64,000 bases of DNA from CAVWDI01 sp963793095 (GCA_963793095.1 CAWBYY010000002.1:1364001-1428000), one strand, 5' to 3'; positions 1 through 9,457 are shown, counted from the first letter of the stretch. The notes: a model not told the origin generated them from the letters alone. A program made the numbers and translations.

Positions 1-102
1 CTGCATAATCTCCAATTCTTTTACTAGCAGGTCTCCAAGTTGATAGTCGATCCGAAATATTGAGTTAATAAACCATCAAAAAGGACTAGTCAAAGTGGGT
101 CG

Positions 103-131
103 ATTATACCAAAGGAGCTTAATTGAGACAA
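103..131 (-). promoter_or_regulatory. Leftward sigma70-type promoter near the left edge
   Basis: On the minus strand a TTGTCT box (131-126) lies 17 bases before a perfect TATAAT box (108-103). Transcription would start near 96 and run off the left edge, so the gene it serves lies outside the window. I see no complete gene between this promoter and position 1. Confidence 0.55.
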
Positions 132-153
132 GACAAGTCACCTTTGGGTGGAG

Positions 154-972
154 TTATTGAAAGCTGCCTGTCCTATGCTTTCGTAAGTCTTCACGTAAAT
201 CCTTCTGGATTTCGGGGGGAAAACTATCTAAGCAATTTCTGATTAACATTGCTGTATCACGACTATCGCTCAAATTAAAAACCCTCCTCAAGAAAAAGGA
301 GGTTTCTTGAGGGGAAAATCTGGCGAGAGAATCGATTAACTCTGAGAGATCAGTGTAAGTTTCTATATTGTGATTTCGAACCAACGGTTGAATTTGATTA
401 AAAATTATTGGAAGTGTGGTAATACCCTGTTCTTTTGCTAATGGGATCAGAGAGCGAATGGCGGTTTTTTTGTAAAATAGATCGTCACTTGAAATCCATT
501 CATCAATGAATTTAAGAAACTCCTGGGTGTACTCTTTTCTGAATGAAGATAAACCCTTGCTGACAAGCAGGTCAATAAGAATTTCTTCAGTATTCTTATT
601 GATATATTGGCTTAACCTGTTCGTTATTTGGTCAGGAGAATTAATTCTCACCGATCCAAGAAGGTACGCGCATAACTGCCGGCATTCAAGGTTGGGTTGT
701 TCCCATAGCTGGTCACACAACTCAAGCGTTGTCTCAGGATCCTTCTGAACCTCTGGAATCAGGTCTTTTACTACTTGCTTGAGGACAGGCGCTTTGACCT
801 GGTATGAGTAAATTTTTGAATGAGGTCTACCAGCTTGTCCGGGTCTTCTGGATCGATCCGCAAAGATTTCTAAAAAATTCTTAAACTTAACTACAAATTT
901 GTCTGGAGTATTAAAGTACTGAACAAGCTCTTCGGATTGATTTTTAAGAAAATCGGGTTGGATAGCTGGCAC
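154..972 (-). CDS. AlkD-like HEAT-repeat protein (DNA alkylation repair family candidate)
   Basis: This 272-residue all-helical protein resembles the DNA alkylation repair (AlkD) superfamily, HEAT-like proteins that recognise alkylated bases. Visible support is the segment around residues 80-105, with LELCDQLWEQPNLECRQ and then a hydrophobic helix, matching the family pattern of a 'LW' helix followed by a charged 'E.R..A' helix. No transmembrane segment or signal peptide is present. The start is a GTG preceded by an AGGA-type ribosome binding site. It lies 20 bases downstream of the LOG-family gene and is probably cotranscribed with it. The family link rests on fold-like patterning, so DNA glycosylase activity is not assured; it could be a generic HEAT scaffold. 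Confidence 0.55.
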   Translation of the reverse strand: MPAIQPDFLKNQSEELVQYFNTPDKFVVKFKNFLEIFADRSRRPGQAGRPHSKIYSYQVKAPVLKQVVKDLIPEVQKDPETTLELCDQLWEQPNLECRQLCAYLLGSVRINSPDQITNRLSQYINKNTEEILIDLLVSKGLSSFRKEYTQEFLKFIDEWISSDDLFYKKTAIRSLIPLAKEQGITTLPIIFNQIQPLVRNHNIETYTDLSELIDSLARFSPQETSFFLRRVFNLSDSRDTAMLIRNCLDSFPPEIQKDLREDLRKHRTGSFQ

Positions 973-992
973 TGGATTTTCCTGAATACTAT

Positions 993-1556
993 CTATATCT
1001 CAAATTTGTTATCACGGATATATTCATCAATATAATTCAATGCTTGTCCCGCATCTTCCGCGAAAGAAATCAATTGGCGGTGCCCAAGGGGAATAAAGTC
1101 ATCCATACAAGAATATAACTTGTGGATTGTTTCATACCAACCAGTACCAATCAGGATTAATGGTCGGATGGGCAGCGTTTTTATTATTAAATTATTCCAA
1201 AGTGAGATTATTTCATTTAATGTCCCTATTCCTCCATCTAAAGCGATAGCAATATCACATTCACTGATCATCACAAATATCCTATCTCTAAGATATTCCA
1301 GGCGGATTTCCTCATTTATCCAGCGATTTGGTTTGATAGGACGGTAGGACTCGATTTCATCACAGGTCACTCCAATAACATGGGCTCCAAATTCTGCAGC
1401 TCCCTTTGATACTGCTTCCATTGTTCCAATATAACCACCGGTAAGCACTGTGAAGGAGCGTTCACCAAGTAAACGCCCCAGCTGTACTCCCTGCTGGTAA
1501 TTTGGCTCACCAGGTTTTGGCAATGAGCTACCAAATACGGAAATCTTAACATTCAT
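993..1556 (-). CDS. LOG-family Rossmann-fold protein (TIGR00725/lysine-decarboxylase-like)
   Basis: This 187-residue protein belongs to the LOG / 'possible lysine decarboxylase' family. It opens with a Rossmann strand and FGSS (residues 8-11), has a TGGYIGTMEAVSKGA segment near residue 40, and carries the hallmark GGIGTLNE motif near residue 108, a variant of PGGxGTxxE in which the first residue is Asp. Family members hydrolyse nucleoside 5'-monophosphates (cytokinin riboside phosphoribohydrolases) or bind nucleotides. Whether this one is an active phosphoribohydrolase cannot be told from sequence. It is the first gene of a leftward pair with the AlkD-like gene and is divergent from the DHH-CBS nucleotidyltransferase. 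Confidence 0.8.
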   Translation of the reverse strand: MNVKISVFGSSLPKPGEPNYQQGVQLGRLLGERSFTVLTGGYIGTMEAVSKGAAEFGAHVIGVTCDEIESYRPIKPNRWINEEIRLEYLRDRIFVMISECDIAIALDGGIGTLNEIISLWNNLIIKTLPIRPLILIGTGWYETIHKLYSCMDDFIPLGHRQLISFAEDAGQALNYIDEYIRDNKFEI

Positions 1557-1589
1557 TTACTTTTTATCCATTCGTTTATTTTTAACAAC

Positions 1590-1617
1590 ATTATAAAGGA
1601 ATGAATCAAATTCACCA
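1590..1617 (-). promoter_or_regulatory. Candidate promoter for the LOG-family gene
   Basis: A perfect TATAAT on the minus strand (1595-1590) lies about 35 bases upstream of the LOG start. The best -35 at 16-base spacing is only TGGTGA, so the call rests mainly on the -10 box and its position in a divergent intergenic region. Confidence 0.3.
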
Positions 1618-1766
1618 TAAGTACCAGTAAAATCCATTTATTTTAAGACCATGTTTGTGGATTACAATAAGATTATTGATCTAATAAGGCTGTTATTTTC
1701 TGGTTGATATGTGGAAAAACCATCGTGATTAGTCGGCTAATATAGAATAAGGGATAATCAGGAGAT

Positions 1767-4403
1767 ATGCATATTATCCTTACCCATGAACAGGCGGATT
1801 TTGATGCTTTAGCATCAATGTTAGGCGCTCAGCTACTTCATGAAGGATCGATTCCAGTTCTACCCCGGCGGATTAATCGAAATGTCAGGGCATTCCTGAC
1901 ATTATATGGAATGGAATTCCCTTTTGTGGATCCGCGCGATTTTATTGCTGAGAACATTAAGATCGTAACACTGGTGGATACACAATCTATGGTAAGCATA
2001 AAAGGAATTGATCCTGATATTAAGGTTCAAATAATCGACCATCATCTAAAAAAGAAGAACCTGCCTGAAGGCTGGATTGTAAAGACAGTCGAGACTGGTG
2101 CGACCACCACGCTTCTTGTAGAAGAATTACAGGAACAGAATGGAATTATTAGCGCAATTCAAGCCACTTTGATGCTTCTCGGAATTTATGAAGATACAGG
2201 TTCCCTCACATACTCAAGGACCACAAAACGGGATATGCTGGCGGCTGCCTTTTTATTGGAGAAGGGAGCTGATCTACAAATTGTATCCAGATTTTTAAAT
2301 TTACCCCTATCACAGGGACAGCAGCAGTTATTCCATCAATTGTGCGACACCGCCAAGAACTACAATGTTGCAGGATTTTCGATAATAGTTGCATGTGGAG
2401 ATGCAAAAGACTTGGATGAGGAATTGTCAAGTATTGCCCATAAAATGCAGGACCTCCTTGATCCTGATGCGTTATTTTTACTTGCAACAACTCGAGGCGG
2501 CATACAGATAATTGCAAGATCAACAGTTGATAATATTAACGTTTCTAAAATTTTGGCGGATTATGGCGGCGGAGGACACGACAGGGCAGCCGCCTGCCTG
2601 GTTCGAGATCGTGAACTTACAGAATTGTGTGTGGAATTAGTCCATAAGTTCAAGAATAAAATTCGACCATCATTATCTGTCTCGGAGATCATGTCCCTTG
2701 AACCACAATTATTGTCACCTGATACCCCGGTGATATCAGCCGCTGACCGAATGAAGAGATTTGGTTACGAGGGTTTCCCAGTTGTGAGCAATGGGAAAGT
2801 AATCGGTTTATTGACCCGCAGAGCAGTGGATCGTGCTCTCGCACACAACTTGATCCTTACAGTTGATAAACTGATGGAAGCCGGGAACTATACTGTTTAT
2901 CCGGAAGATTCTGTCGAAACACTGAAGGACCTAATGACCGAAACAGGATGGGGACAAATTCCAGTTGTTCACCATGACAGTGATCGCATAATTGGAATTG
3001 TAACCAGGACAGATTTGTTAAAAACACTGCGGATAAAATCGGATTTTGAGGAAAAGTTAAATCTTTCTTCCAGATTAGAAGAATTCCTTCCCCAAAATGT
3101 TTTGGATTTGTTGAAGAAAATCGCCCGAGAAGCGCAACTGCAACAAACAGCAATTTATCTCGTCGGTGGATTTGTGCGCGATTTAATTTTGGGCTATGAA
3201 AACCTTGATTTTGACCTGGTTGTTGAAGGGGATGCAATATCATTCACTAAGTCATTATCCAGTAAGTTTGGTGGTAGGGTAACCAGTCATACCCGGTTTG
3301 GTACTGCAAAGTGGCATTTATTCGATGGATCTTTTGATCAAATAGAACAACAAATGCCAGAAAGATCTGAACCTGAATCTTTATCGATTGATTTTGTTAG
3401 CGCCCGCACAGAGTTCTACACATACCCCACAGCTTTACCAACGGTCGAGCGAGGAAGTATCAAGCTTGATTTACATCGCCGTGATTTTACGATTAATACT
3501 CTTGCGTTAAGAATGGACGGCCAGCACTTCGGAGAACTTTATGATTATTGGGGTGGATTAAAAGATTTGCATGAGGGAAAGGTGAGGGTTTTACATTCAT
3601 TATCCTTTGTAGATGACCCAACCAGGATTTTACGTGCTGTTCGATTTGAAAAGAAATTTAATTTTCAAATTGAACCACGCACATTAGAACTATTAAAAGG
3701 TGCTATTTCATTATTAGACCGGCTTTCTGGGGATAGACTTCGTCACGAGCTTGATAATATTTTTGAGGAATCCAATTCAGATAGAATTATGGAAAGACTG
3801 CAGGAACTTAGTTTATTAAATAATATCTATCCCTCCCTGGATTGTAATGAGTCTTGTATATACACTCTGAAGAAAATTCAAAGTTTGGAACCAGAACAAA
3901 TTTGGGAGACTCTAAATTTCGTTGAACTGAAGCGTTATTTATCTTATATTGCTCTGACAATAAGATTACCAGAAAGAGATGTAAAACAAATAATTAAACG
4001 TTTACGTTGCCCTGCTGAGCTTGAAAAAATATTACTTGAAACAAACTCCATCTGGGAAAAAAGGATAAGTTTTATTGATGCAAGACCCAGCGAAGTTGTT
4101 GAATATTTCAATAATTTCCAATTAATATCGCTTTTTGGATTTTATCTTATCGTTTCTGATGATGAAATCAAGGAAACTGTAATAAATTATGTTGATAATT
4201 GGAGATTTATTTCCACAAAAGTCGATGGATGGGATCTGATCGAACGTGGTATTTCACCAGGTCCGGTTTATCGCCAGATTTTAAACAATTTAAAAAAAGC
4301 GCGAATTAATGGAGATATCTCATCAGACGAAGAGGAGATGCAATTACTCGAGCAGATATTAGCATCCTTGCCGAAGAATTCGTCTGCGGTATCTGAAAAT
4401 TAG
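1767..4403 (+). CDS. DHH-CBS-class II tRNA nucleotidyltransferase (probable A-adding enzyme)
   Basis: This 878-residue three-part protein starts with a DHH phosphoesterase module: HEQADFDALAS near residue 6, IDHH near 90, and the DHHA1 motif GGGGHDRAAA near 268. Two CBS repeats follow (about 305-425). The last part is a class II poly(A)/tRNA nucleotidyltransferase, with VGGFVRD near 468, catalytic DFD near 480, RRDFTIN, and DDPTRILRAVRF. The layout and size match the Aquifex aeolicus A-adding enzyme, which completes the tRNA CCA end together with a separate CC-adding enzyme. A second nucleotidyltransferase at 34455-35957 fits the CC-adding partner. About 29 residues separate the DFV strand from RRDFTIN, so the flexible loop needed for A addition appears to be present. 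The start ATG follows AGGAG closely. Activity is inferred. Confidence 0.85.
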   Translation: MHIILTHEQADFDALASMLGAQLLHEGSIPVLPRRINRNVRAFLTLYGMEFPFVDPRDFIAENIKIVTLVDTQSMVSIKGIDPDIKVQIIDHHLKKKNLPEGWIVKTVETGATTTLLVEELQEQNGIISAIQATLMLLGIYEDTGSLTYSRTTKRDMLAAAFLLEKGADLQIVSRFLNLPLSQGQQQLFHQLCDTAKNYNVAGFSIIVACGDAKDLDEELSSIAHKMQDLLDPDALFLLATTRGGIQIIARSTVDNINVSKILADYGGGGHDRAAACLVRDRELTELCVELVHKFKNKIRPSLSVSEIMSLEPQLLSPDTPVISAADRMKRFGYEGFPVVSNGKVIGLLTRRAVDRALAHNLILTVDKLMEAGNYTVYPEDSVETLKDLMTETGWGQIPVVHHDSDRIIGIVTRTDLLKTLRIKSDFEEKLNLSSRLEEFLPQNVLDLLKKIAREAQLQQTAIYLVGGFVRDLILGYENLDFDLVVEGDAISFTKSLSSKFGGRVTSHTRFGTAKWHLFDGSFDQIEQQMPERSEPESLSIDFVSARTEFYTYPTALPTVERGSIKLDLHRRDFTINTLALRMDGQHFGELYDYWGGLKDLHEGKVRVLHSLSFVDDPTRILRAVRFEKKFNFQIEPRTLELLKGAISLLDRLSGDRLRHELDNIFEESNSDRIMERLQELSLLNNIYPSLDCNESCIYTLKKIQSLEPEQIWETLNFVELKRYLSYIALTIRLPERDVKQIIKRLRCPAELEKILLETNSIWEKRISFIDARPSEVVEYFNNFQLISLFGFYLIVSDDEIKETVINYVDNWRFISTKVDGWDLIERGISPGPVYRQILNNLKKARINGDISSDEEEMQLLEQILASLPKNSSAVSEN

Positions 4404-4427
4404 CCTTTAATATTGTTAAATAATCAT

Positions 4428-4979
4428 ATGAGATTGAAATCTTGTTTTATTGATAAATCAAATATCGATTCAGTTCTAAATATACGTCAACTGAAAGAGA
4501 GCGATTTACCTGAATTAGAATGGAATGGCGAATATATTCATTATCGCAGATTATATAGAGAGATATTTAAAGGCGCAAATATTGGGAATTCAATTCTCTG
4601 GGTGATTGAATTACACAATACAGGATTAGTCGGACAGTTATTTGTGCAATTAAAAAGTCCGAGGCGTGAATTAGCTGATGGGAATGTGGTCGCTTATTTT
4701 TTCGCGTTTCGGATTAAAGAATCAAACCGTGGTTGTGGTTTTGGTACAAAACTACTGGAGCATGCTGAGGAAGATCTCAGGATAAGGAATTTTAAATTTG
4801 CAACACTTAATGTCAGCAAGAAAAATTTTAAAGCACTCAGGTTCTATTCAAAACACGGTTACAACATTGTCGCTGATGAACCTGGACATTGGTCCTATAT
4901 TGACCATTTGGGAATCCGCCAGGAAGTGAAACAACCATCATGGCGCTTGGAGAAAAAGATCCAAAATCGTTATAATTAG
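4428..4979 (+). CDS. GNAT-family N-acetyltransferase
   Basis: This is a single GNAT acetyltransferase domain of about 183 residues that transfers an acetyl group from acetyl-CoA to an unknown amine. The coenzyme-binding motif A is visible as RGCGFGTKLLEHAE (an R/QxxGxG/A variant). It is followed by the usual strand and a helix with NFKALRFYSKHGY, typical of the GNAT motif B region. I chose the ATG at 4428; an in-frame TTG at 4413 is possible, and neither has a clear ribosome binding site. The gene lies 24 bases after the nucleotidyltransferase and may be cotranscribed with it. The substrate cannot be predicted. Confidence 0.75.
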   Translation: MRLKSCFIDKSNIDSVLNIRQLKESDLPELEWNGEYIHYRRLYREIFKGANIGNSILWVIELHNTGLVGQLFVQLKSPRRELADGNVVAYFFAFRIKESNRGCGFGTKLLEHAEEDLRIRNFKFATLNVSKKNFKALRFYSKHGYNIVADEPGHWSYIDHLGIRQEVKQPSWRLEKKIQNRYN

Positions 4980-5010
4980 ATAAGATTGTTAAGGAACATA
5001 AGCCTAAGCC

Positions 5011-5039
5011 TTGTCATGGAATTAGTTCCATGTTAAAAT
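5011..5039 (+). promoter_or_regulatory. Promoter of the nusA-infB operon
   Basis: TTGTCA (5011-5016) is separated by exactly 17 bases from TAAAAT (5034-5039). This predicts a start near 5046 and a leader of about 100 nt before nusA. The spacer itself contains a small inverted repeat (TGGAA/TTCCA). Confidence 0.65.
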
Positions 5040-5082
5040 TTTAGTTCATACTGGTCTTGTTGTGGATGATTACGTCGTTGAT

Positions 5083-5107
5083 GAAAAGTGGGCAACCCCC
5101 ACTTTTC
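5083..5107 (+). promoter_or_regulatory. Leader hairpin before nusA (possible attenuator)
   Basis: A perfect 10-bp stem (GAAAAGTGGG at 5083-5092, CCCACTTTTC at 5098-5107) encloses a 5-base loop and is followed by the U-rich TTTG. It lies between the promoter and nusA, so it could act as an attenuator, for example in NusA autoregulation. Comparable hairpins stand before rimP-nusA operons in other bacteria; that comparison is from memory and not a search. Confidence 0.55.
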
Positions 5108-5147
5108 TTTGTGTAACAAAGGGTTTACTCCATGTGGAGAAAAAGTG

Positions 5148-7100
5148 ATGAAAAACGAGTTTGAACTTGCATTCAATGAAGTGTTGGAAGAAAAACAACT
5201 TCCTCAAGATGTGGTTTTGGAAGCATTAAAAGCCGCGATGGTTTCAGCTTATCGGCGGTCGATGAATGCATCCAATGCCCAATTGATTGAGGCGGAAATT
5301 AATTCAGAGACTGGAAAAGTCTCGATTTTCGCCGAGAAAGAAATTGTGGACACAGTGGAAGATGAACGTACCGAAGTAAGTCTTACAGAAGCTCGCAAGG
5401 TTGACCCTGAAGCAGAACTGGGTGGGATGGTAGTTGTCGAATTGACCCCGAAGAATTTTGGGCGGGTTGCCGCTCAAACTGCACGTCAGGTGATCCAACA
5501 GAGGATACGTGAAGCGGAGCGAGAATCACAGTTTGAAAATTTCAGCAAGCAGGTGGGAGAAATCGTCAGTGGAGTGGTCCAGGCAATTAATGTCACTGGT
5601 GTTTCAGTTGGTTTAGAAATGAAGGCTGAGGGAATTATGCCTCGCAGCCATCAAATGCCTCGTGAAAGGTTTCGAGTTCATGACCGCATCCGGGCCTTAT
5701 TACTGGAGGTAAAAACCTCTCCACGAGGCCCACAGATAATTCTCTCCCGTGCTCATAAAAACTTTCTGAGGAGATTACTGGAAAACGAGGTGCCTGAAAT
5801 TTATCACGGGCTTGTCGAGATTCGTTCGATTTCAAGAGAACCTGGATACCGTTCAAAGGTTGCAGTTTCGGCGCTCCAGCCTGGTGTCGATCCAGTTGGG
5901 GCATGCGTCGGTATTCGAGGTGTCCGGATACAGGCAATTGTTCGCGAGTTAAATGATGAAAAGATTGATGTAATTGAATGGAATTCCGATCCTGCGATTT
6001 ATCTGGCTAAAGCCTTGAGCCCAGCAAGAGTTGCTGGTGTATATTTAAACCAACTCTATAAGGAAGCCAAGATCGCTACTGTTGTTGTACCAGAGGATCA
6101 ACTCAGTCTGGCGATTGGCCGCGATGGTCAAAACGCCCGCCTTGCAGCCAAATTGACATCCTGGCGAATTGATATTAAAAGCCTTCCAGAAGCTGCTACC
6201 GATGCTTTGTATAAGTTGCAGAATGATCCTGAATACTCTGAAATTGCTGCGCATGAGTCTGATAACAAAACCCAGGTGGAATTGATATTGGCAAAAAAGG
6301 CCGAAGGCCGCGCAGTAACTCCAGAAGAGTACCAGTTTATTACGCAGTTTGTCGACCGTGTTGAGAGGGGTATTTTACATAAATACCAGGCGGAACGGGA
6401 CGCAGAAGAAGAACAAATACTGGCTGTAAAAGAGACAATTCCGGCTAAGGCTTTCGATTTTCCTCTTGAAAATTTTGATGTAAGTGATCGAGTATATGCA
6501 GTAATCAGTGAAGGTGGTTATCCAACAGTTGGTGATTTAATCCTCCAAATGAAACTGGATTCCGACAAGATACTTGGATTACATGGAATGGGACCAAAAG
6601 GGATGATTGAACTTGAACAGGCAATAGAAAACCTTACATTCCCAGAAGAAGAATTAGAACCGGAAGCAGTTATGGAGGAGATTACCGAAACCGGGTTAGA
6701 AGTTGAAGCGATTTCAATTGATTCAGAGGAAGCAGCATCCGAATTAACAACTGACGGCTCTGCTGCCACGGTTGATGAAAAAATCGATGAAAGGGAAATT
6801 GTGGAAGAACCGGTTGATGTGCTTACCCCAGAAACGCTTGAAGCAGCGGTTGAAACTGACCAATTCGAGACATCTGTTGAACTGGAGCAAGAAGAATCTC
6901 TGGAGGAATTATTTGCCATCAAACCAGAGGTATTTGATTATGATCAAGAGGAGGATGAAGAACTTACAAAGATGGATTCCTCCTCGAAGAAAAAGAAGAA
7001 GAAAAAATTCGTTGAAATTGAATATGACCCTGATTCAGATGCAACGATAGTAAAACGGAAGCGTAAACGCGCTGATCAGGAGTGGGAAGAAGAGTGGTAA
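5148..7100 (+). CDS. nusA: Transcription termination/antitermination factor NusA
   Basis: NusA binds RNA polymerase and nascent RNA and modulates pausing, termination and antitermination. The 650-residue protein has the N-terminal polymerase-binding domain (FELAFNEVLEEKQLP), an S1 domain (about 130-200), and two KH domains containing VGACVGIRGVRIQAI and LAIGRDGQNARLAAKL. Near residues 440-505 is a helix-hairpin-helix domain (TVGDLILQMKLDSDKILGL) resembling the alpha-CTD and the tail of L31 in this window. The last 140 residues are a long acidic stretch ending in a lysine run and KRKRKR. The start is ATG 5148 after GGAGA, not the upstream in-frame codon at 5088, which lies in the leader hairpin. 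The rimP gene that usually precedes nusA is absent here. Confidence 0.97.
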   Translation: MKNEFELAFNEVLEEKQLPQDVVLEALKAAMVSAYRRSMNASNAQLIEAEINSETGKVSIFAEKEIVDTVEDERTEVSLTEARKVDPEAELGGMVVVELTPKNFGRVAAQTARQVIQQRIREAERESQFENFSKQVGEIVSGVVQAINVTGVSVGLEMKAEGIMPRSHQMPRERFRVHDRIRALLLEVKTSPRGPQIILSRAHKNFLRRLLENEVPEIYHGLVEIRSISREPGYRSKVAVSALQPGVDPVGACVGIRGVRIQAIVRELNDEKIDVIEWNSDPAIYLAKALSPARVAGVYLNQLYKEAKIATVVVPEDQLSLAIGRDGQNARLAAKLTSWRIDIKSLPEAATDALYKLQNDPEYSEIAAHESDNKTQVELILAKKAEGRAVTPEEYQFITQFVDRVERGILHKYQAERDAEEEQILAVKETIPAKAFDFPLENFDVSDRVYAVISEGGYPTVGDLILQMKLDSDKILGLHGMGPKGMIELEQAIENLTFPEEELEPEAVMEEITETGLEVEAISIDSEEAASELTTDGSAATVDEKIDEREIVEEPVDVLTPETLEAAVETDQFETSVELEQEESLEELFAIKPEVFDYDQEEDEELTKMDSSSKKKKKKKFVEIEYDPDSDATIVKRKRKRADQEWEEEW

Positions 7101-7114
7101 TTTAAGAAAGAACA

Positions 7115-7408
7115 TTGAAAACGAAAACATCAAATAAGGAACGAAAAAGACATATACCACAGCGCACATGTGTGGGCTGTAGAGAGGTGCTGGCAAAGAA
7201 TTCATTAATCAGGGTAGTTTGCACCCAAAATGGTGTGGAGATCGATCCAAGTGGTAAATTAGCGGGGAGAGGCGCTTATTTACACAGGAGACGATCATGT
7301 TGGCATCGTGGTATTAATGGATCCATTGCCCATGCATTAAAAATTGAATTATCTGAAATTGATCGTGATAGGCTAATTAAATATTCAGAAAATTTTGCCG
7401 ATGAGTAA
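7115..7408 (+). CDS. ylxR: YlxR-family RNA-binding protein
   Basis: This 97-residue basic protein is a YlxR/RnpM-family member. It is recognised by RTCVGCREVL near the N-terminus and GRGAYLHRRRSCW near residue 50, the two conserved blocks of the family. YlxR proteins bind RNA and are almost always encoded between nusA and infB, as here. The gene begins with TTG 12 bases after the nusA stop, so the two are probably translated from one message. Some homologues have been linked to RNase P regulation and nucleoid association, but its role in this organism is not known. After it come 226 bases before infB, with several short inverted repeats but no gene I can support. Confidence 0.9.
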   Translation: MKTKTSNKERKRHIPQRTCVGCREVLAKNSLIRVVCTQNGVEIDPSGKLAGRGAYLHRRRSCWHRGINGSIAHALKIELSEIDRDRLIKYSENFADE

Positions 7409-7634
7409 GTTTACCTGCGCATATGAGGACGAATTAAAAATTGTATAAAGAATGAATACAAAAAATTTCAAATAACAATGTTGTACTCCAAGGGGTGTAG
7501 TAACCATCTGGTATTTATCATCGAAGACCGATACAGGCGATGAAAATGAGTTAATTATCAATCATCGCTGATTGCTTGAATACCAAATTCGCTCTTTGGA
7601 GCACAATAAAATGTGGGATATTTGGAGGTGCTTG

Positions 7635-9428
7635 ATGAGCGATGATGTACAGAACACACATATTATTGAACTACCTCAAACAATAACTGTAAGGGAATTG
7701 GCTGAAGCAACTGATTCCAGCCCCATTGAAGTGATTAAAAACTTAATGACGAATGGGGTTATGGCAAATATCAATCAACAAATCGATTTTGACACTGCTG
7801 CGATAGTAGCAACTGAGATGGGGTTTGATGTTAAGCTGGAAACTGCGGAAGAAATCCCAGAAGAAGACCGAGGTGAAACCCCATTATGGCGCTTGATGAT
7901 AGCCAGGGAAGATCCAAAAAACCTGGTAAGCCGGCCTCCTGTTGTTACAATTTTGGGTCATGTAGACCATGGTAAGACAACACTTTTAGATGCTATTCGA
8001 GACACCGATGTTGCTGGAGGGGAGGCTGGAGGCATCACTCAGCATATTGGAGCATACCAGATTACCCACAATGATCAAGTAATAACGTTTCTTGACACGC
8101 CTGGTCATGCAGCCTTCACAGCGATGCGGTCGCGAGGTGCTCAGGGAGCCGACATTGTTGTTCTGGTTGTCGCTGCTGATGATGGAGTAATGCCCCAGAC
8201 AAAAGAGGCCACTGCCCATGCTAAAGCAGCTAATGTGCCAATAGTAGTTGCCCTCAATAAGATTGATAAGCAAAATGCTGATATTGAACGGACGAAGCAG
8301 CAACTCGCGGAAATCGAATTAATCCCAGACGAATGGGAAGGGGATACGATTATCGTTCCTATCTCGGCAAAGATGCAGGAAGGTCTGGATGATTTACTGG
8401 AGGCTATTCTGCTGGTGGCAGATAACATAGATATCCTGGCCAACCCATCTGGACAGGTTTTGGGTACGGTGATTGAAGCTGAGAGAGATAAAGCGAAGGG
8501 TGTACTAGCCACACTGCTTGTTCAAAATGGACATTTAAATGTTGGAGATACCATTATTGCTGGAAACACTTACGGGCGGATAAAAGCTATGTTTGATTTC
8601 CGTGGAAAGAAAATCCAATCCGCAAAACCCTCAACCCCGGTTTCTGTGATGGGCTTAAACGATGTGCCTCAGGCGGGCGAATTATTCCAGATAATTGAAT
8701 CAGACAGGGAGGCAAAATCTATTGTACAGGGGCGGTTGGATGCTTCGAAAATAAAAGTGAATGATCAAAGAACCGCGGTTACACTGGAACAATTTTTTGA
8801 TCAAGTTCAGGCAGGAGAATTGCAGGAATTACGATTAATCATAAAGGCTGATGTTCAAGGGTCTCTAGAGCCGATACTTTCTTCCTTGAACGATATGATT
8901 GTAGGTGATATCAAAGTGAACATTCTTCATGCGGAAACCGGTAATATCGGGGAAAATGATGTAATGCTGGCAGTCGCTTCGAAGGCAGTTGTGATTGGTT
9001 TTAATGTCCAGGCCGATAACGCTGCAAGGAGATTGGCGGAAGATGAAGGAGTTTCAATCCGTCTGTACGAGATTATATACCGTCTTACTGAGGATATTGA
9101 AAAAGCCTTACAGGGTATGCTTGAGCCCGAATTCACTGATAAAGTTATTGGGCGTGCTGAGATCAGAGAGGTTTTCAGAATAACAAAAGTTGGATTAATT
9201 GCAGGTTGTTATGTTTTGGAAGGGGAGATTCGCCGGAATGCAAAAATGCGGGTTGTAAGGAACAATAAGATAATTTTCGATGGGGAAATGCAATCCTTAA
9301 AACACCATCAAGATGATGTTCGCGAGATACGGGCTGGATTTGAATGTGGTATTGCCCTGAAGGATTTCCAGGATTATCAAGAGGACGATTTACTCGAGAG
9401 TTATATTTTGGAACAGGTTACAAACTGA
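7635..9428 (+). CDS. infB: Translation initiation factor IF-2
   Basis: IF-2 is the GTPase that places fMet-tRNA on the 30S subunit and promotes 70S joining. The GTP-binding motifs are intact: GHVDHGKTT near residue 115, DTPGHAAF near 160 and NKID near 214. Domains II to IV follow. At 597 residues this is a short form, with only one small N-terminal IF2_N domain (ITVRELAEATDSSPIEVIK) and no long charged linker like that in E. coli. The start ATG at 7635 follows a strong GGAGG; the open frame extends upstream to 7572 but that stretch is leader. It is followed by rbfA after 29 bases. Confidence 0.97.
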   Translation: MSDDVQNTHIIELPQTITVRELAEATDSSPIEVIKNLMTNGVMANINQQIDFDTAAIVATEMGFDVKLETAEEIPEEDRGETPLWRLMIAREDPKNLVSRPPVVTILGHVDHGKTTLLDAIRDTDVAGGEAGGITQHIGAYQITHNDQVITFLDTPGHAAFTAMRSRGAQGADIVVLVVAADDGVMPQTKEATAHAKAANVPIVVALNKIDKQNADIERTKQQLAEIELIPDEWEGDTIIVPISAKMQEGLDDLLEAILLVADNIDILANPSGQVLGTVIEAERDKAKGVLATLLVQNGHLNVGDTIIAGNTYGRIKAMFDFRGKKIQSAKPSTPVSVMGLNDVPQAGELFQIIESDREAKSIVQGRLDASKIKVNDQRTAVTLEQFFDQVQAGELQELRLIIKADVQGSLEPILSSLNDMIVGDIKVNILHAETGNIGENDVMLAVASKAVVIGFNVQADNAARRLAEDEGVSIRLYEIIYRLTEDIEKALQGMLEPEFTDKVIGRAEIREVFRITKVGLIAGCYVLEGEIRRNAKMRVVRNNKIIFDGEMQSLKHHQDDVREIRAGFECGIALKDFQDYQEDDLLESYILEQVTN

Positions 9429-9457
9429 TTAATTTCAGGGATTTTCAGGAGTATTTA

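Noticed and set aside
5088..5147. N-terminal extension of NusA from 5088
   Set aside because: It overlaps the leader hairpin, lacks a ribosome binding site, and the ATG at 5148 has GGAGA and the expected NusA start.
6518..6922. Antisense Ser-rich frame across nusA
   Set aside because: Shadow of the acidic NusA tail on the other strand.
7572..7634. N-terminal extension of IF-2 from 7572
   Set aside because: ATG 7635 has a GGAGG ribosome binding site and the usual IF2_N start.
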